From assembly GCF_009740285.1 (NCBI RefSeq), contig NZ_CP046566.1, positions 3,076,658-3,140,657 of the forward strand: a DNA stretch of 64,000 nt. Direction: 5' to 3'. The notes beneath the pieces are model-generated. The model made no database searches. It saw only the letters and a list, made by a program, of their open reading frames with translations, and was not told the DNA's origin. This DNA is from Phnomibacter ginsenosidimutans. Its GTDB lineage: Bacteria; Bacteroidota; Bacteroidia; Chitinophagales; Chitinophagaceae. The position numbers and the translations under genes are program-made. The stretch's first letter is position 1; each line of letters opens with the position of its first letter. Positions 28,050 through 37,089 of this stretch are shown here, piece after piece.

Positions 28050-28820
28050 ATGGAACCCATTATCGTTCTCAAAAATCTTTGGAAAAGTTACAGTGGCACA
28101 CCGGTACTCAAAGGCATCAATCTATCCGTGATGCCCGGACAGGTGATTGGCTACATTGGCCCCAATGGCGCTGGTAAAAGCACCACCGTAAAAATATTGT
28201 GCGGCCTCCTCTCCGACTTTGAAGGCGAAGTGCTGGTGGCAGGCAAAGACATTCGCAAAGAGCCGCTGGCAGCCAAGCAAAAAGTTGGTTTCATTCCAGA
28301 GCTGGCTGAGTTGTATGAAACACTAACGCCACACGAATTTTTGCACTTTATGGCCGCTTTGTATGGCATGGATGCACAGGTTGCAGAAGATCGCATGGCC
28401 AAGATGCTGGGAGCCTTTGGACTGGCAGGCAACCTGCATCAACGCATGGATACGTTTAGCAAAGGCATGCGGCAAAAAGTATTGATTACTTCCGGCTTGT
28501 TACACAATCCAGATATCATCATTATGGATGAACCACTGAGTGGCTTAGATGCCAACAGTGTCATCATCATTAAAGAACTGATAGGCAAACTGGCTGCTGA
28601 AGGCAAAACCATTTTTTACTGCAGCCACATGATGGATGTGGTAGAAAAAGTAAGTGACCGCATCATCCTCATCAATCAGGGCGAAGTAGTGGCCGATGGT
28701 AGTTTTGAAGAATTGAAATCGCAACAAGGCAACCAAAGCCTCGAAAGGATTTTTGCGCAGCTCACAGCTAGTGATTCCATCAATCAGGCAGCTTCCGATT
28801 TGCTGAGTGCTTTTCAATAA
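28050..28820 (+). CDS. ABC transporter ATP-binding subunit
   Basis: A 256-residue ATPase: Walker A GPNGAGKST, Q-loop region, signature FSKGMRQKV, Walker B IIIMDEPLSGLD and a switch His in IFYCSHMMDV. It resembles CcmA-type exporters. ATG 28050 gives MEPIIVLKNLWKSY; the track-length frame beginning at 28026 adds eight residues with no clear support. The partner permease begins 37 bases after the stop. Confidence 0.93.
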   Translation: MEPIIVLKNLWKSYSGTPVLKGINLSVMPGQVIGYIGPNGAGKSTTVKILCGLLSDFEGEVLVAGKDIRKEPLAAKQKVGFIPELAELYETLTPHEFLHFMAALYGMDAQVAEDRMAKMLGAFGLAGNLHQRMDTFSKGMRQKVLITSGLLHNPDIIIMDEPLSGLDANSVIIIKELIGKLAAEGKTIFYCSHMMDVVEKVSDRIILINQGEVVADGSFEELKSQQGNQSLERIFAQLTASDSINQAASDLLSAFQ

Positions 28821-28857
28821 GTTCCTGACCATTCATCATGCTCATTAAGCCTTGTGT

Positions 28858-30574
28858 ATGCCCAAGTTGAACATTATCAATCAATCATTACTCGGAGTTT
28901 TTATGTTGCCCAAAGCCTTGTACCGCAAGGCGGGAGCCAATACTACTCAACTCCGCACCATATTGGAATACAAACTGATGATGGACGACCGTCGTCCCAA
29001 CAGCTTTCACCAAACCAGCCATAAAAAACAGGACAAACAAATTAGTATGGCCACGCTGGGCACCATGCTCATGTCGTTGTTCATGGGTTTGCTGTTCATC
29101 ATTGCATTTTTCGCCAGCGAAGATGTACTCACCTGTGGCATTATTTACTTCAGCATGTTCATCATCATGCTGGCACTTACGCTCATTACAGACTTCACCA
29201 ATGTACTAATCGATATCCGAGACAATTTCATCATTTTACCCAAGCCGGTAAATGATGCCACGTTTGTGATTGCCCGTATTGTTCATATCAGCATACACGT
29301 ATGCAAGCTCATGTTGCCCATGGCGCTGCCGGGGCTCATTACAGCATTTGTAAAACTTGGCCCTATCGCTTGGTATTGCTTTATTGGCAGGTGTTTTGCT
29401 GTCAACGGTTTTTACCATTTTTCTCATCAATGCCATTTACTTGTTGGTATTAAAAGTGTCATCGCCACAGAAGTTTAAAAACATCATCAGCTATATACAA
29501 ATTGTTTTTGCGGTGCTCATTTATGGTGGCTATCAAATTGTACCCCGACTGTTTGAAAAAAGTGTGTTGAAAAACACGGTAATTGGCGAAGCGCCTGCAC
29601 TGCTGCTGGCGCCACCGTATTGGTTTGCTGCCTTACTGAAAGAAAGCACCCAGTTTTCCTCGCATCCTGTTGTGCTGATTGCTGCAGCATTGGCATTGCT
29701 CATGCCTGTGCTGGGCATCTATGTGGTGGTTCGTTTTTTTGCACCCACGTTCAACCAAAAGCTGGCGCAGATTTCCGGTAGTTCGGGAGAAGCTGCGGTA
29801 GCAAAAAAAGTAGCCGGCAACCGAACCACTTACAGCCAAATGATGGCCAACCTCTTTACCAATAAAGGAATTGAACAAGCATCGTTTTTGTTTAGCTGGC
29901 GCATGATGCTGCGCAACCGTGATTTCAAACTCAAAGTGTATCCGGCCATAGGTTACATGCTGGTGATTTTTGCAGTAAGTTTTTTGCGGGACAACAGCCT
30001 GAGTGATGTAGCCGAAGGACTTGATTTGTCATCGAGGAAAAGCAACATCACCATCATGATGTTGCTCTATATCACCGGTTTGGTTTCCATCACGTCTTTG
30101 GGGCAAATGAATTTTAGTGAGCACTACAAAGCCGCCTGGATGTTTCGGGTGACGCCCGTTGCCACTCCCGGGCCTATTTTGAGCGGCGCTGTCAAAGCAT
30201 CCATTATCCAATTTCAACTGCCTGCATTTATGCTGGTGGCTGTGCTGCTTACCATCATCAACGGGCCGATGGCTTTGCTGCATGTTGGTGTAGCTTTTTG
30301 CAACCTGTCGCTCATGGCCGTAGCACTGGTCATGTTTAGCAATGATTATTTGCCATGGTCGGCGCCTGTCAACAAAAACAATCAGGGTTCATCGGTCATG
30401 AAAACACTGGCCCTGATGTTTGCATTGGGTATCCTGGGCCTGCTGCATTCACTGGCCTTTCCGTATTGGTGGGCTTGTGTAGCCTTGGGAGTACTTGCTG
30501 GTGCAGCAGCGTGGTTCAGCTTCCGGGATTTGCAAAAAACGGGATGGCATCGGTTGAAGACGTATCAGTATTGA
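28858..30574 (+). CDS. ABC-2-type transporter permease (frameshift)
   Basis: The membrane partner of the ATPase just upstream, repaired length about 571 residues. A soluble N-terminal part (EYKLMMDDRRPNSF) is followed by transmembrane pairs (TLGTMLMSLFMGLLFIIAFF and YFSMFIIMLALTLITDF), a FIILPKPVNDATFVIARIVH loop and several further segments to the C-terminus. The frame shifts within the A-run at 29352-29355: removing one A joins LITAFV to NLALSLGIALLAGVLLS. The upstream half alone ends in a low-quality tail (HFSHQCHLLVGIKS). ATG 28858 is chosen. Substrate unknown. Confidence 0.85.
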
Positions 30575-30643
30575 TGCTCTCACCACAGAGGTTTAGGAGG
30601 TAGCACAGAGGGACACAGAGAATTAGCGGAGTTGGCAGTATGC

Positions 30644-30661
30644 TCCCGATAGCTATCGGGA
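30644..30661. repeat. Second copy of the CCCGATAGCTATCGGG palindrome
   Basis: Perfect 18-base palindrome tcccgatagctatcggga, identical to the core at 18845-18862. It sits in the gap 30575-30817 after the ABC permease, together with low-complexity cacagagg/cacgaagg words (30580-30620 and 30715-30750) and aacttgtgaac-like words (30775-30805). No gene is seen in this gap. Confidence 0.8.
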
Positions 30662-30817
30662 TTACAAGGCATCGGTCTATCTACTTCAAACTGGACATTG
30701 ATTTATTGGAACCACAAAGGCTCAAAGGAGACACGAAGGAGCACGAAGAGAAATAATTGAATGCTGTTGACTGCAAACTTGTGAACTAGTGAACTCGTAA
30801 ACTTGTCAACCAGAAAA

Positions 30818-31567
30818 CTACACCGCATTCCCGCTCCGCACTTTCTTGCGGTAGTTTTTGAACATACTGTTCCATTGAATTTTCAGCACACCAAGTACGC
30901 CTTCTTTTACAATGCCGGTGTTCATTTTACTCACACCCACTTTGCGATCTACGAAGGTGATGGGCACTTCTACAATTTTGTAGCCCAACTTCCACGATGC
31001 AAACTTCATTTCTATCTGGAAGGCATACCCCACAAAACGGATTTCATCAAAATTGATGTCATCGAGCACAGCACGTTTGTAGCATACAAAACCAGCTGTG
31101 GCATCCTTTACCGGAATCCAGGTAATCATGCGGGTGTACAAACTGCCGCCTCTTGAATAAATGTGTCGGTCGAGTGGCCAGTTTTCAATGCTGCCCCCTT
31201 TTACATAGCGGCTACCCACGGCCACATCGGCACCATTTTCGCAGGCTGCAACCAGCCTTGGCAAATCAGCAGGATTGTGGCTGAAGTCGGCATCCATTTC
31301 GCAGATATAATCGTAACCGCGGCTGAGTGCCCATTTGAAACCGTGAATGTAGGCGGTGCCTAAGCCAAGCTTACCGCTGCGTTGTTCTAAAAACAACGTG
31401 CCGTTGTACACCGGCAATAACTCCTGCACAATGGCAGCAGTGCCATCCGGCGAGCCGTCATCAATAATGAGCACATGAAAACCCGCCTGCAATTGCATCA
31501 CTGCTTCGATGATGCCCCGGATATTGTCCCTTTCATTATAGGTGGGTATGATGACCAGCTTTTTCAC
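30818..31567 (-). CDS. Polyprenol-phosphate mannosyltransferase-like GT2 glycosyltransferase
   Basis: A GT2 enzyme of about 249 residues, like dolichol/polyprenol monophosphomannose synthase: it transfers mannose (or a related sugar) from a nucleotide sugar to a membrane polyprenyl phosphate at the inner face of the cytoplasmic membrane. The N-terminal block KKLVIIPTYNERDNIRGII, the DDGSPDGTAAIV block, and CEMDADFSHNPADLPRLV (DxD-like) are visible, with a GGSLYTR and a FKIEMKF-type region following. No C-terminal membrane domain is seen. GTG at 31567 gives the canonical start; the frame further upstream overlaps the gene before it. Their 32-base overlap suggests coupling with the polytopic protein upstream. 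Confidence 0.85.
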   Translation of the reverse strand: MKKLVIIPTYNERDNIRGIIEAVMQLQAGFHVLIIDDGSPDGTAAIVQELLPVYNGTLFLEQRSGKLGLGTAYIHGFKWALSRGYDYICEMDADFSHNPADLPRLVAACENGADVAVGSRYVKGGSIENWPLDRHIYSRGGSLYTRMITWIPVKDATAGFVCYKRAVLDDINFDEIRFVGYAFQIEMKFASWKLGYKIVEVPITFVDRKVGVSKMNTGIVKEGVLGVLKIQWNSMFKNYRKKVRSGNAV

Positions 31568-32726
31568 AGAATTGTACACGATTGAATATCCGCAAACATA
31601 CAATATCAACTTTTATGAACCGTGATGAGCTTGTGGCAATGGTTTGGTAAAAATACCAACACCCTGCTGCCGCTTGCTGCCACACCTGCAGCAGGTAGCA
31701 AGCCATGACCATTTCGTAGCCCACAAAAAAACGCTCCTGAAAGGCGGGAAATAACAGCCACCGTATGGCAATGACGCCCAGCATGCCGCCGAGCAACCAC
31801 GGCCATTTAGGTTGTTGCACTGGCCATGTCATCAGCAACAACACAAAAAATAAGGGCAACCAGGTACCGCTCAACTGCCGGAAACTTCTGCCGGCATGTA
31901 CCACATATTGCTTCAGCGATTGCGTCATGGAATAATTGAAATACCACTCCCAACTATTGCCAAACAACATAGGAATGATAAATGCCAGAATCAACAACAA
32001 GCCGCCAGCGATGAGGATTTTAGTCAAATGTTGTTTCCACAATTGAGTGAGTGATGCAGGGGACCACCACAGCAACAACACAGGAATGCACAACAACAAC
32101 AAATCGATACGGGTAAGTGTGAGCAACAGCAGCAATACAAGCACGATAGCTTTTTGCCGGCCATGCCAAAACAACACATAAAATAAAGTAAGTGTAAGGA
32201 ATGACGCTAATGCATCGGGTGTGGTAAGCCGGGCCAGTTGCGTAGCATAGCCAAATAACAACAATGTAGTCACTCCCAAATCCCAACCGGGTTTTACCAT
32301 GCGCCGTACCCACAAATACAATACCGTGGCCATGCCTGCAAAGCCAATGATACCGGGTATCCGCATGGCTGTCCACCAATGCAGGCCCGCCTTATAGCCA
32401 GCATACACCATGCCTGTAAACAATGGCTTTACCCTATAAAAACCCAGCTGCGCTTCAAAGAAACTGGCATCATTCAGGCACTGCTCCCTATACGGCACTT
32501 CGTGCAACAAAGCAGGCACCACATCGGCAGGCAGTTGCTGCACGTTGGTAAATACTGCCTGATGCAACGCTGCACCCTGCATACCATCGTAGCCCAGCAC
32601 CACACCGAGGTATGGAATTAAATCCCAGCTAAAAAAGTTGTTGTACAAAGAGAACCACGCTCCCACTGCCGTGGCCAAAACTATGACCAGCAACAACAGG
32701 AACGTACGCTGAAAAGAAGCCTGCAT
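31536..32726 (-). CDS. Polytopic membrane protein, probable lipid-linked-sugar glycosyltransferase
   Basis: A 396-residue protein with about nine to ten transmembrane segments from residue 8 to about 340. Charged periplasmic-type loop residues (WDLIPYLGVVLG near 35, TTPDALASFLTL near 165) and the shape of helices recall GT39/ArnT-like enzymes that use polyprenyl-phosphate sugars as donors. The adjacent polyprenol-phosphate mannosyltransferase makes that kind of donor, which supports the assignment, but no decisive motif was found. The last 30 or so residues overlap the next gene and look non-natural (HHTHL end), so a slightly earlier true stop or an indel near 31610 is possible. Confidence 0.65.
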   Translation of the reverse strand: MQASFQRTFLLLLVIVLATAVGAWFSLYNNFFSWDLIPYLGVVLGYDGMQGAALHQAVFTNVQQLPADVVPALLHEVPYREQCLNDASFFEAQLGFYRVKPLFTGMVYAGYKAGLHWWTAMRIPGIIGFAGMATVLYLWVRRMVKPGWDLGVTTLLLFGYATQLARLTTPDALASFLTLTLFYVLFWHGRQKAIVLVLLLLLTLTRIDLLLLCIPVLLLWWSPASLTQLWKQHLTKILIAGGLLLILAFIIPMLFGNSWEWYFNYSMTQSLKQYVVHAGRSFRQLSGTWLPLFFVLLLMTWPVQQPKWPWLLGGMLGVIAIRWLLFPAFQERFFVGYEMVMACYLLQVWQQAAAGCWYFYQTIATSSSRFIKVDIVCLRIFNRVQFCEKAGHHTHL

Positions 32727-32734
32727 GTATCTGC

Positions 32735-33505
32735 TTATTTTTTGGCCAGCATCATTTTATGCAATATTTCCGTCAACTTTTGCTTGGTATGCTGCGGAAA
32801 GTCTCCCTGCATCATCCAATCGTAGTAGCTGCGTTCCATCCGCAATACATCTTCTACAACTTTGCCTTTATGCTTGCCAAAATTGAAAACGATTTTGCCT
32901 TCCTGCACAATCATGCGGCGGGCAAAGTCCACAATTTCATCATCACCCACGGCTTTCAAAATACTGTCTACCGTGTTGCCAATTTGCGGATAGCGGGCTA
33001 CTTGTGCATCCAGCACTTCCCAAGTGGCAGTAGCATCTACTTCGGCACTATGGGCATTTTCCAATTCTTTGCTGCAGTAAAATTTATATGCGGCACTCAA
33101 TGTACGTGGCTCCATCATGTGAAAAACTTTCTGCACATCTACCAGCTTACGGCCATCTACATTAAAGTCTTGCCCGGCACGTAAAAACTCTTCCACCAGC
33201 AGTGGTATATCAAACTTGTTGCTGTTGTATCCGGCAAGGTCACAGTTTTCCAAAAACTGTTTGATTTCGTTGCCCGCCTGTTTAAAAGTCGGCGCATCTT
33301 TCACCATTTCATTGGTGATGCCATGCACATCAATGGAAGACTGAGGAATCACCATCTCCGGATTGATGAGTTTCCGCTTGACTTGCTTGGTACCGTCAGG
33401 CAAAATTTTGACGATGGCAATTTCTACAATACGATCGGAAGACATGTTGATACCGGTGGTTTCCAAATCGATAAATGCCAATGGGCGGGTGAGACTGAGG
33501 TTCAT
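32735..33505 (-). CDS. DEDDh 3'-5' exonuclease (DnaQ-like)
   Basis: A 256-residue exonuclease. Exo I is LAFIDLETTG (residues 9-18, catalytic Asp and Glu), Exo II is AGYNSNKFDIPLL and the Exo III region is NAHSAEVDATAT (His and Asp of the DEDDh set). A C-terminal region (KIVFNFGKHKGKVVEDVL and YDWMMQGDFPQ) resembles the tail found on exodeoxyribonuclease X-like proteins. It likely trims DNA ends or single strands in repair; a pol III epsilon role is less likely because of the tail. It is 8 bases upstream of the membrane protein gene and 57 bases after mpl on the same strand. Confidence 0.9.
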   Translation of the reverse strand: MNLSLTRPLAFIDLETTGINMSSDRIVEIAIVKILPDGTKQVKRKLINPEMVIPQSSIDVHGITNEMVKDAPTFKQAGNEIKQFLENCDLAGYNSNKFDIPLLVEEFLRAGQDFNVDGRKLVDVQKVFHMMEPRTLSAAYKFYCSKELENAHSAEVDATATWEVLDAQVARYPQIGNTVDSILKAVGDDEIVDFARRMIVQEGKIVFNFGKHKGKVVEDVLRMERSYYDWMMQGDFPQHTKQKLTEILHKMMLAKK

Positions 33506-33562
33506 AACAAGTAGCAGCTTTCCTGTGAAAACGATGATTTATAATTGAAGGTAGTTGAAAAT

Positions 33563-34945
33563 TTACTGTGCCGGATTTCCAGTGGGCAATTGCATCAAAC
33601 CGCCGAACAATTCCAACAGATTGATGCCCTCAAAAGTGCCGCTGCTCATGAGCAATACACTGGCATCTTTTACCTGCAGTTTTTCCATCCATTGCTGCAA
33701 AGCCGCAGCATCGTTGAGCACCTGCAAGTTAGGCTTGGCAAAGCCATCGGCTACCACCTGCTTATCCAGTGGCGGCATTTTTTTGATGGCCAATGCATGC
33801 TGGCTATAGTACACAGCAGCTTCGTCGGCCGCATCCAACGCCTGTTTGTAATGCGGCATAAAATCGGCATTCAAACTACTGTACGTATGAAGCTCCAGCA
33901 AGGCAATGAGTTTACGGTTGGGAAACTGTTGCTTTACCGCATCAATGGTGGCTTTCACTTTGCTGGGGGCATGGGCAAAATCACGATACACGGTGGTATG
34001 CTCATTTTGCAACAACACTTCCAAGCGTTTGGAAGCACCGGTAAAACTGCCGATGGCGGCAGCAAACTGAGCCGTGCTCACACCGGCTTCGGCACAAGCC
34101 AGCCGGGCGGCTTCCATGTTCAGCAAGTTGTGGTTGCCAAACACTTTGATGGCCGTTTCGGCACCGGGCCACAGCACAACTGTAGCACCGTTATCAATGC
34201 GATGCGCCGGCACACCATATGGAATAAACCGGATATCGCTGCGCAAATTGGCTTGCACCAATGCATGCAGCGTTTCGTCGGTTTGGTTGTAAATGAGAAC
34301 ACCGCCAGGTTCTATTTTCTGGATGAAAATGCTGAACTGCTCCAGGTAAAAATCGAATGTCGGAAACACGTTGATATGATCCCAGGCAATGCCTGTAAGA
34401 ATGGCCACATGCGGAAACAGAAAATGAAACTTGGGACGTTTTTCTACCACGCTGGCGGGGTATTCGTCGCCTTCGCACACAATGATGGGCGCATTGGTTA
34501 CCTGCACCGATTGGCTGAAGCCGGGCAACTTGGCCCCCACCAGATAATCGAAAGCCAGGCCTGATTGCTGCAGCACATGCATTATCATGGAAGTGGTGGT
34601 GGTTTTGCCATGGCTGCCGCCTACCACAATACGCTGTTTGGTTTTGCTTTCTTGAAAAATGTATTCCGGGAAAGAATATACCGGAATGCCGAGAGCCTGT
34701 GCCTTCAGCAGTTCGGGGTTGTCGGCACGGGCATGCATGCCCAAAATAACGGCATCGAGGCCGCTGTGAATATTGCTTTCGAACCAGCCGATTTGTGCAG
34801 GCAGCAAGCCGGCGGCTGCCAGGTTGCTTTTGGCGGGTTCAAAAATCTCATCGTCGCTACCAGTAATGGTATAGCCTTTGTGGTGCAGGGCCAGCGCCAG
34901 CTGGTGCATTACACTGCCTCCAATGGAAATAAAATGAATCGTCAT
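33563..34945 (-). CDS. mpl: UDP-N-acetylmuramate:L-alanyl-gamma-D-glutamyl-meso-diaminopimelate ligase (Mpl-type)
   Basis: A 460-residue Mur ligase. The N-terminal Rossmann region starts HFISIGGSVMHQLALALHHK, a combination typical of Mpl rather than MurC. The ATP-binding loop is GGSHGKTTTTSM (about 117-128), followed by the central domain (GDEYPASVVEKRPKF) and a C-terminal domain with RDFAHAPSKVKATIDAV. Mpl salvages tripeptide released during cell-wall turnover by joining it to UDP-MurNAc. Some Bacteroidota proteins of this type are annotated only as peptidoglycan synthetase. It is the first gene of the minus-strand run that ends at 30818. Confidence 0.9.
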   Translation of the reverse strand: MTIHFISIGGSVMHQLALALHHKGYTITGSDDEIFEPAKSNLAAAGLLPAQIGWFESNIHSGLDAVILGMHARADNPELLKAQALGIPVYSFPEYIFQESKTKQRIVVGGSHGKTTTTSMIMHVLQQSGLAFDYLVGAKLPGFSQSVQVTNAPIIVCEGDEYPASVVEKRPKFHFLFPHVAILTGIAWDHINVFPTFDFYLEQFSIFIQKIEPGGVLIYNQTDETLHALVQANLRSDIRFIPYGVPAHRIDNGATVVLWPGAETAIKVFGNHNLLNMEAARLACAEAGVSTAQFAAAIGSFTGASKRLEVLLQNEHTTVYRDFAHAPSKVKATIDAVKQQFPNRKLIALLELHTYSSLNADFMPHYKQALDAADEAAVYYSQHALAIKKMPPLDKQVVADGFAKPNLQVLNDAAALQQWMEKLQVKDASVLLMSSGTFEGINLLELFGGLMQLPTGNPAQ

Positions 34946-35025
34946 ACGTTTGAACTGAAAGCAGCAAAGTAAGGTCTTTAAGGGATGTTAATGAAAGCGC
35001 ACCACAATTGGTCTTTTTTCAATGA

Positions 35026-35058
35026 TTGAACATTTACAGGCATTCTGCTGTACCTTTA
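35026..35058 (+). promoter_or_regulatory. Possible promoter for the small lipoprotein/ytxJ pair
   Basis: A ttg at 35026-35028 and tacctttA at 35051-35058 are separated by 22 bases and sit about 20 bases upstream of the ATG at 35079. This approaches the Bacteroidota TTG / TAnnTTTG layout with one mismatch in the -7 box. Confidence 0.35.
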
Positions 35059-35078
35059 AATCTCAAATTTTATCCATC

Positions 35079-35195
35079 ATGCGTAAAGTATTTGCATTGG
35101 CCATGATTGCAGTATTGGCCCTCGGCATCAGCAGCTGCGCCAGCAGCAAGCGTGGCATTGGCTGCCCCGGCAATCCTACGGCTATCCGTCGGTAA
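35079..35195 (+). CDS. Very small lipoprotein, 38 residues
   Basis: ATG at 35079 starts MRKVFALAMIAVLALGISSC, a complete lipoprotein signal peptide with Cys20 in an ISSC lipobox. Only 18 residues follow, containing SSKRGIGCPGNPTAIRR. Tiny lipoproteins with this KRGIGCPGN-type ending are commonly seen next to genes in Bacteroidota and often go unannotated; function unknown. Its stop is 30 bases before the ATG of ytxJ, which points to a two-gene transcript. The coding potential rests mainly on the signal peptide, a plausible upstream promoter and the correct spacing. Confidence 0.75.
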   Translation: MRKVFALAMIAVLALGISSCASSKRGIGCPGNPTAIRR

Positions 35196-35225
35196 TTGTT
35201 GCACCCCAAAGATTTAGGCTTCCGG

Positions 35226-35558
35226 ATGTCGTGGAATCTACTCCAGTCGGCCGACCAATTGACGCAGCTCATTGCGCAGTCGGCCAGCAAACCGCAACTC
35301 ATTTTTAAGCACAGTACCCGTTGCAGCATCAGTAGCATGGTGTTGCACAGGCTCGAACGTGCCGGACTGAACGACCAGCTCGACTGGCACCTGCTCGACC
35401 TCATTGCCCACCGGCAGCTCTCCAACCATATTGCCGAGCATTTTGATGTGTGGCACGAAAGCCCGCAGGTATTGCTCATCAAACAAGGCGAATGCATTTT
35501 TGATGAAAGCCACATGGGCATTCAGATGGCGGAGATTGTAGAGCAGGCTAGCAGTTGA
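35226..35558 (+). CDS. ytxJ: YtxJ/BrxC-family monothiol bacilliredoxin
   Basis: A 110-residue thioredoxin-fold protein. The active-site region is FKHSTRCSISSM (Cys33), the TRC(S/P)ISS pattern of the YtxJ/BrxC family, which removes bacillithiol from protein thiols. The usual cis-Pro loop equivalent is present as ESPQVLLIKQGECIF. The ATG at 35226 gives the B. subtilis-like length; a TTG right after the preceding stop would add ten residues. It is paired with the tiny lipoprotein upstream and functionally with the ypdA-like gene at 16231. Confidence 0.85.
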   Translation: MSWNLLQSADQLTQLIAQSASKPQLIFKHSTRCSISSMVLHRLERAGLNDQLDWHLLDLIAHRQLSNHIAEHFDVWHESPQVLLIKQGECIFDESHMGIQMAEIVEQASS

Positions 35559-35903
35559 TACAACTGGTGATTTTGTCATAACCACAAGGGAATTGAGTTT
35601 TCTTTTCTTCCAACCCTTCATAAATCAATGTGGTTCATGTAGCAGCATTGTTACTTTCTTTTTCTTGAAAAAAGAAAGTAACCAAAGAAAATTCAAGGCA
35701 AACCCGATGCCTCCGGCCGTTTTGCCCGGCCAGCCCCTCCCCCTGTGTGATTTTTCTTTGAAACACTTTACTTGATTCACTACTTGTCTGCCTGATATTT
35801 TATTTTACTAAAGCAACACATAGGTTAATATTCTATTTCCTACCTGCATCCTCCCCTGTCTTTTTTCCGTAGATTTAGCTGATACATCAAAGCAATCGAA
35901 GGT
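35559..35903. other. Intergenic gap with an inverted repeat
   Basis: A 345-base gap between ytxJ and the NAD(P)-binding protein gene. It holds gttactttctttt (35650-35662) facing aaaagaaagtaac (35670-35682), a 13-base inverted repeat with a 7-base loop, followed by more A/G-rich then pyrimidine-rich sequence (35683-35760). No T-run follows the stem on either strand, so it is not a usual terminator. No coding region is supported. Confidence 0.5.
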
Positions 35904-36545
35904 ATGCAGGTGACAATTTTTGGCGCCACCGGAATGGTAGGCAAGCAACTCATGATTCATGCACTGGCCAAGGGCTGGAAGGTGAACGCTTTTGGGCGCA
36001 ATGTGGACAGCTTAATTGATGAAGACCTGCGTTCGGAGCAGTTGCACAGTATCAAAGGCTATGTGTTTGATGAAGGTGATGTACGCAAAGCCCTGCAAGG
36101 CAGCGATGCGGTACTATCGGCACTGGGCGGCGCTTTTGATGGCACCGACAAGGCCCGCAGCCTGGGCATCAAAAACATCATTGCCCAAATGAAAGCCACC
36201 GGCATTCGCCGCATTGTAGCACTCGGCGGGCTCGGCGTGTTGCCCGACGAAAACGGCAATTATGTAATGGATGCACCCGATTATCCTCAGGAATATGTAC
36301 CCGTAGGGCAAGAGCACAAACAGGCCTTCGAATACCTGAAAGCATCGGGCCTCGACTGGACTTTTGTATGTGCTCCCAACATTTTACCCAAGGAAGCCGA
36401 CAATCATTTTATGGCACTGGAAGAACACATGCCCAGCAGCTGGGAAATCAATGCCGGCAACCTGGCTTTGTTGATGGTACAGGAAATAGCGTTTCCACAA
36501 TACCTCCACCATCGGGTAGGAATCAGCAATATTGTGGGCGATTAA
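35904..36545 (+). CDS. NAD(P)-binding atypical SDR (NmrA/SDR5-like)
   Basis: A 213-residue Rossmann protein with the GxxGxxG-type motif IFGATGMVGKQL at residues 4-15. LSALGGAFDG lies in the beta-4/active-site region and a conserved NI.. helix follows. YVPVGQEHKQAFEYLKASGLDWTFV is a family block of flavin-reductase/NmrA-like proteins. There is no classical YxxxK dyad, so a redox-sensing or reductase role is possible. It overlaps the frame of the next gene slightly if a TTG start is used there. Confidence 0.85.
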   Translation: MQVTIFGATGMVGKQLMIHALAKGWKVNAFGRNVDSLIDEDLRSEQLHSIKGYVFDEGDVRKALQGSDAVLSALGGAFDGTDKARSLGIKNIIAQMKATGIRRIVALGGLGVLPDENGNYVMDAPDYPQEYVPVGQEHKQAFEYLKASGLDWTFVCAPNILPKEADNHFMALEEHMPSSWEINAGNLALLMVQEIAFPQYLHHRVGISNIVGD

Positions 36546-36579
36546 TACACCCATTTCCAATTACCATCAACCATTTCAT

Positions 36580-37089
36580 TTGCAACTCATCACCACCCCC
36601 GACGAAGTAGCTGCGCTGGCTCTCGACCGTTTTGAAGAAAACGAGCATTTCAAAGCCCATCTCAAAACACTGGAACCGGAAGTGATAGATGAAGCGGTGA
36701 TGCGCCTGAACAAGGAAGCCGAAGCCGGCATAGATTGCCTCGCCTGCGGCAAATGTTGCACCCGATTGATGGTAAATATTGATGACGCTGCAATCGTACG
36801 TCTCAGCGAAAGATTACAACTGACCGAAGCCCAATTCAGAGAACGCTTTGTAGAAGGCGGCTCCTTCATGTCTTTTCTCAATGCCATCCCCTGCCAGTTT
36901 CTGGACAATAAAGCCTGCCAGGTGTATGAGATAAGGCCCGATGAGTGTCGCAATTTTCCGCAGCTCGACAGGCCCGGTTTTACTACCCGTATGTTCGGCA
37001 CTTTCAGCCACTACAGCATGTGTCCGCTCATTTACAATGTGGTGGAAGGATTGAAAAAAGAAACCGGATTTTTTACCGCATCGGCTTAG
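36580..37089 (+). CDS. YkgJ-family cysteine-cluster protein (UPF0153)
   Basis: A protein of about 169 residues with a zinc- or iron-chelating cysteine cluster: CLACGKCC (about 51-58), then CQFLDNKAC, YEIRPDECRNFP and a final MCPL. This is the CxxCxxCC pattern of the UPF0153 family, whose function is unknown. TTG at 36580 is the preferred start because it is followed by the normal N-terminal helix (FEENEHFKAHLKT). A TTG at 36532 would overlap the upstream gene by 14 bases. Its stop overlaps the convergent dehydrogenase by four bases. Confidence 0.8.
   Translation: MQLITTPDEVAALALDRFEENEHFKAHLKTLEPEVIDEAVMRLNKEAEAGIDCLACGKCCTRLMVNIDDAAIVRLSERLQLTEAQFRERFVEGGSFMSFLNAIPCQFLDNKACQVYEIRPDECRNFPQLDRPGFTTRMFGTFSHYSMCPLIYNVVEGLKKETGFFTASA

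Noticed and set aside
33545-34564. 339-residue plus-strand ORF
   Set aside because: It is antisense to mpl, which has full motif support. Its composition is shadow-like.
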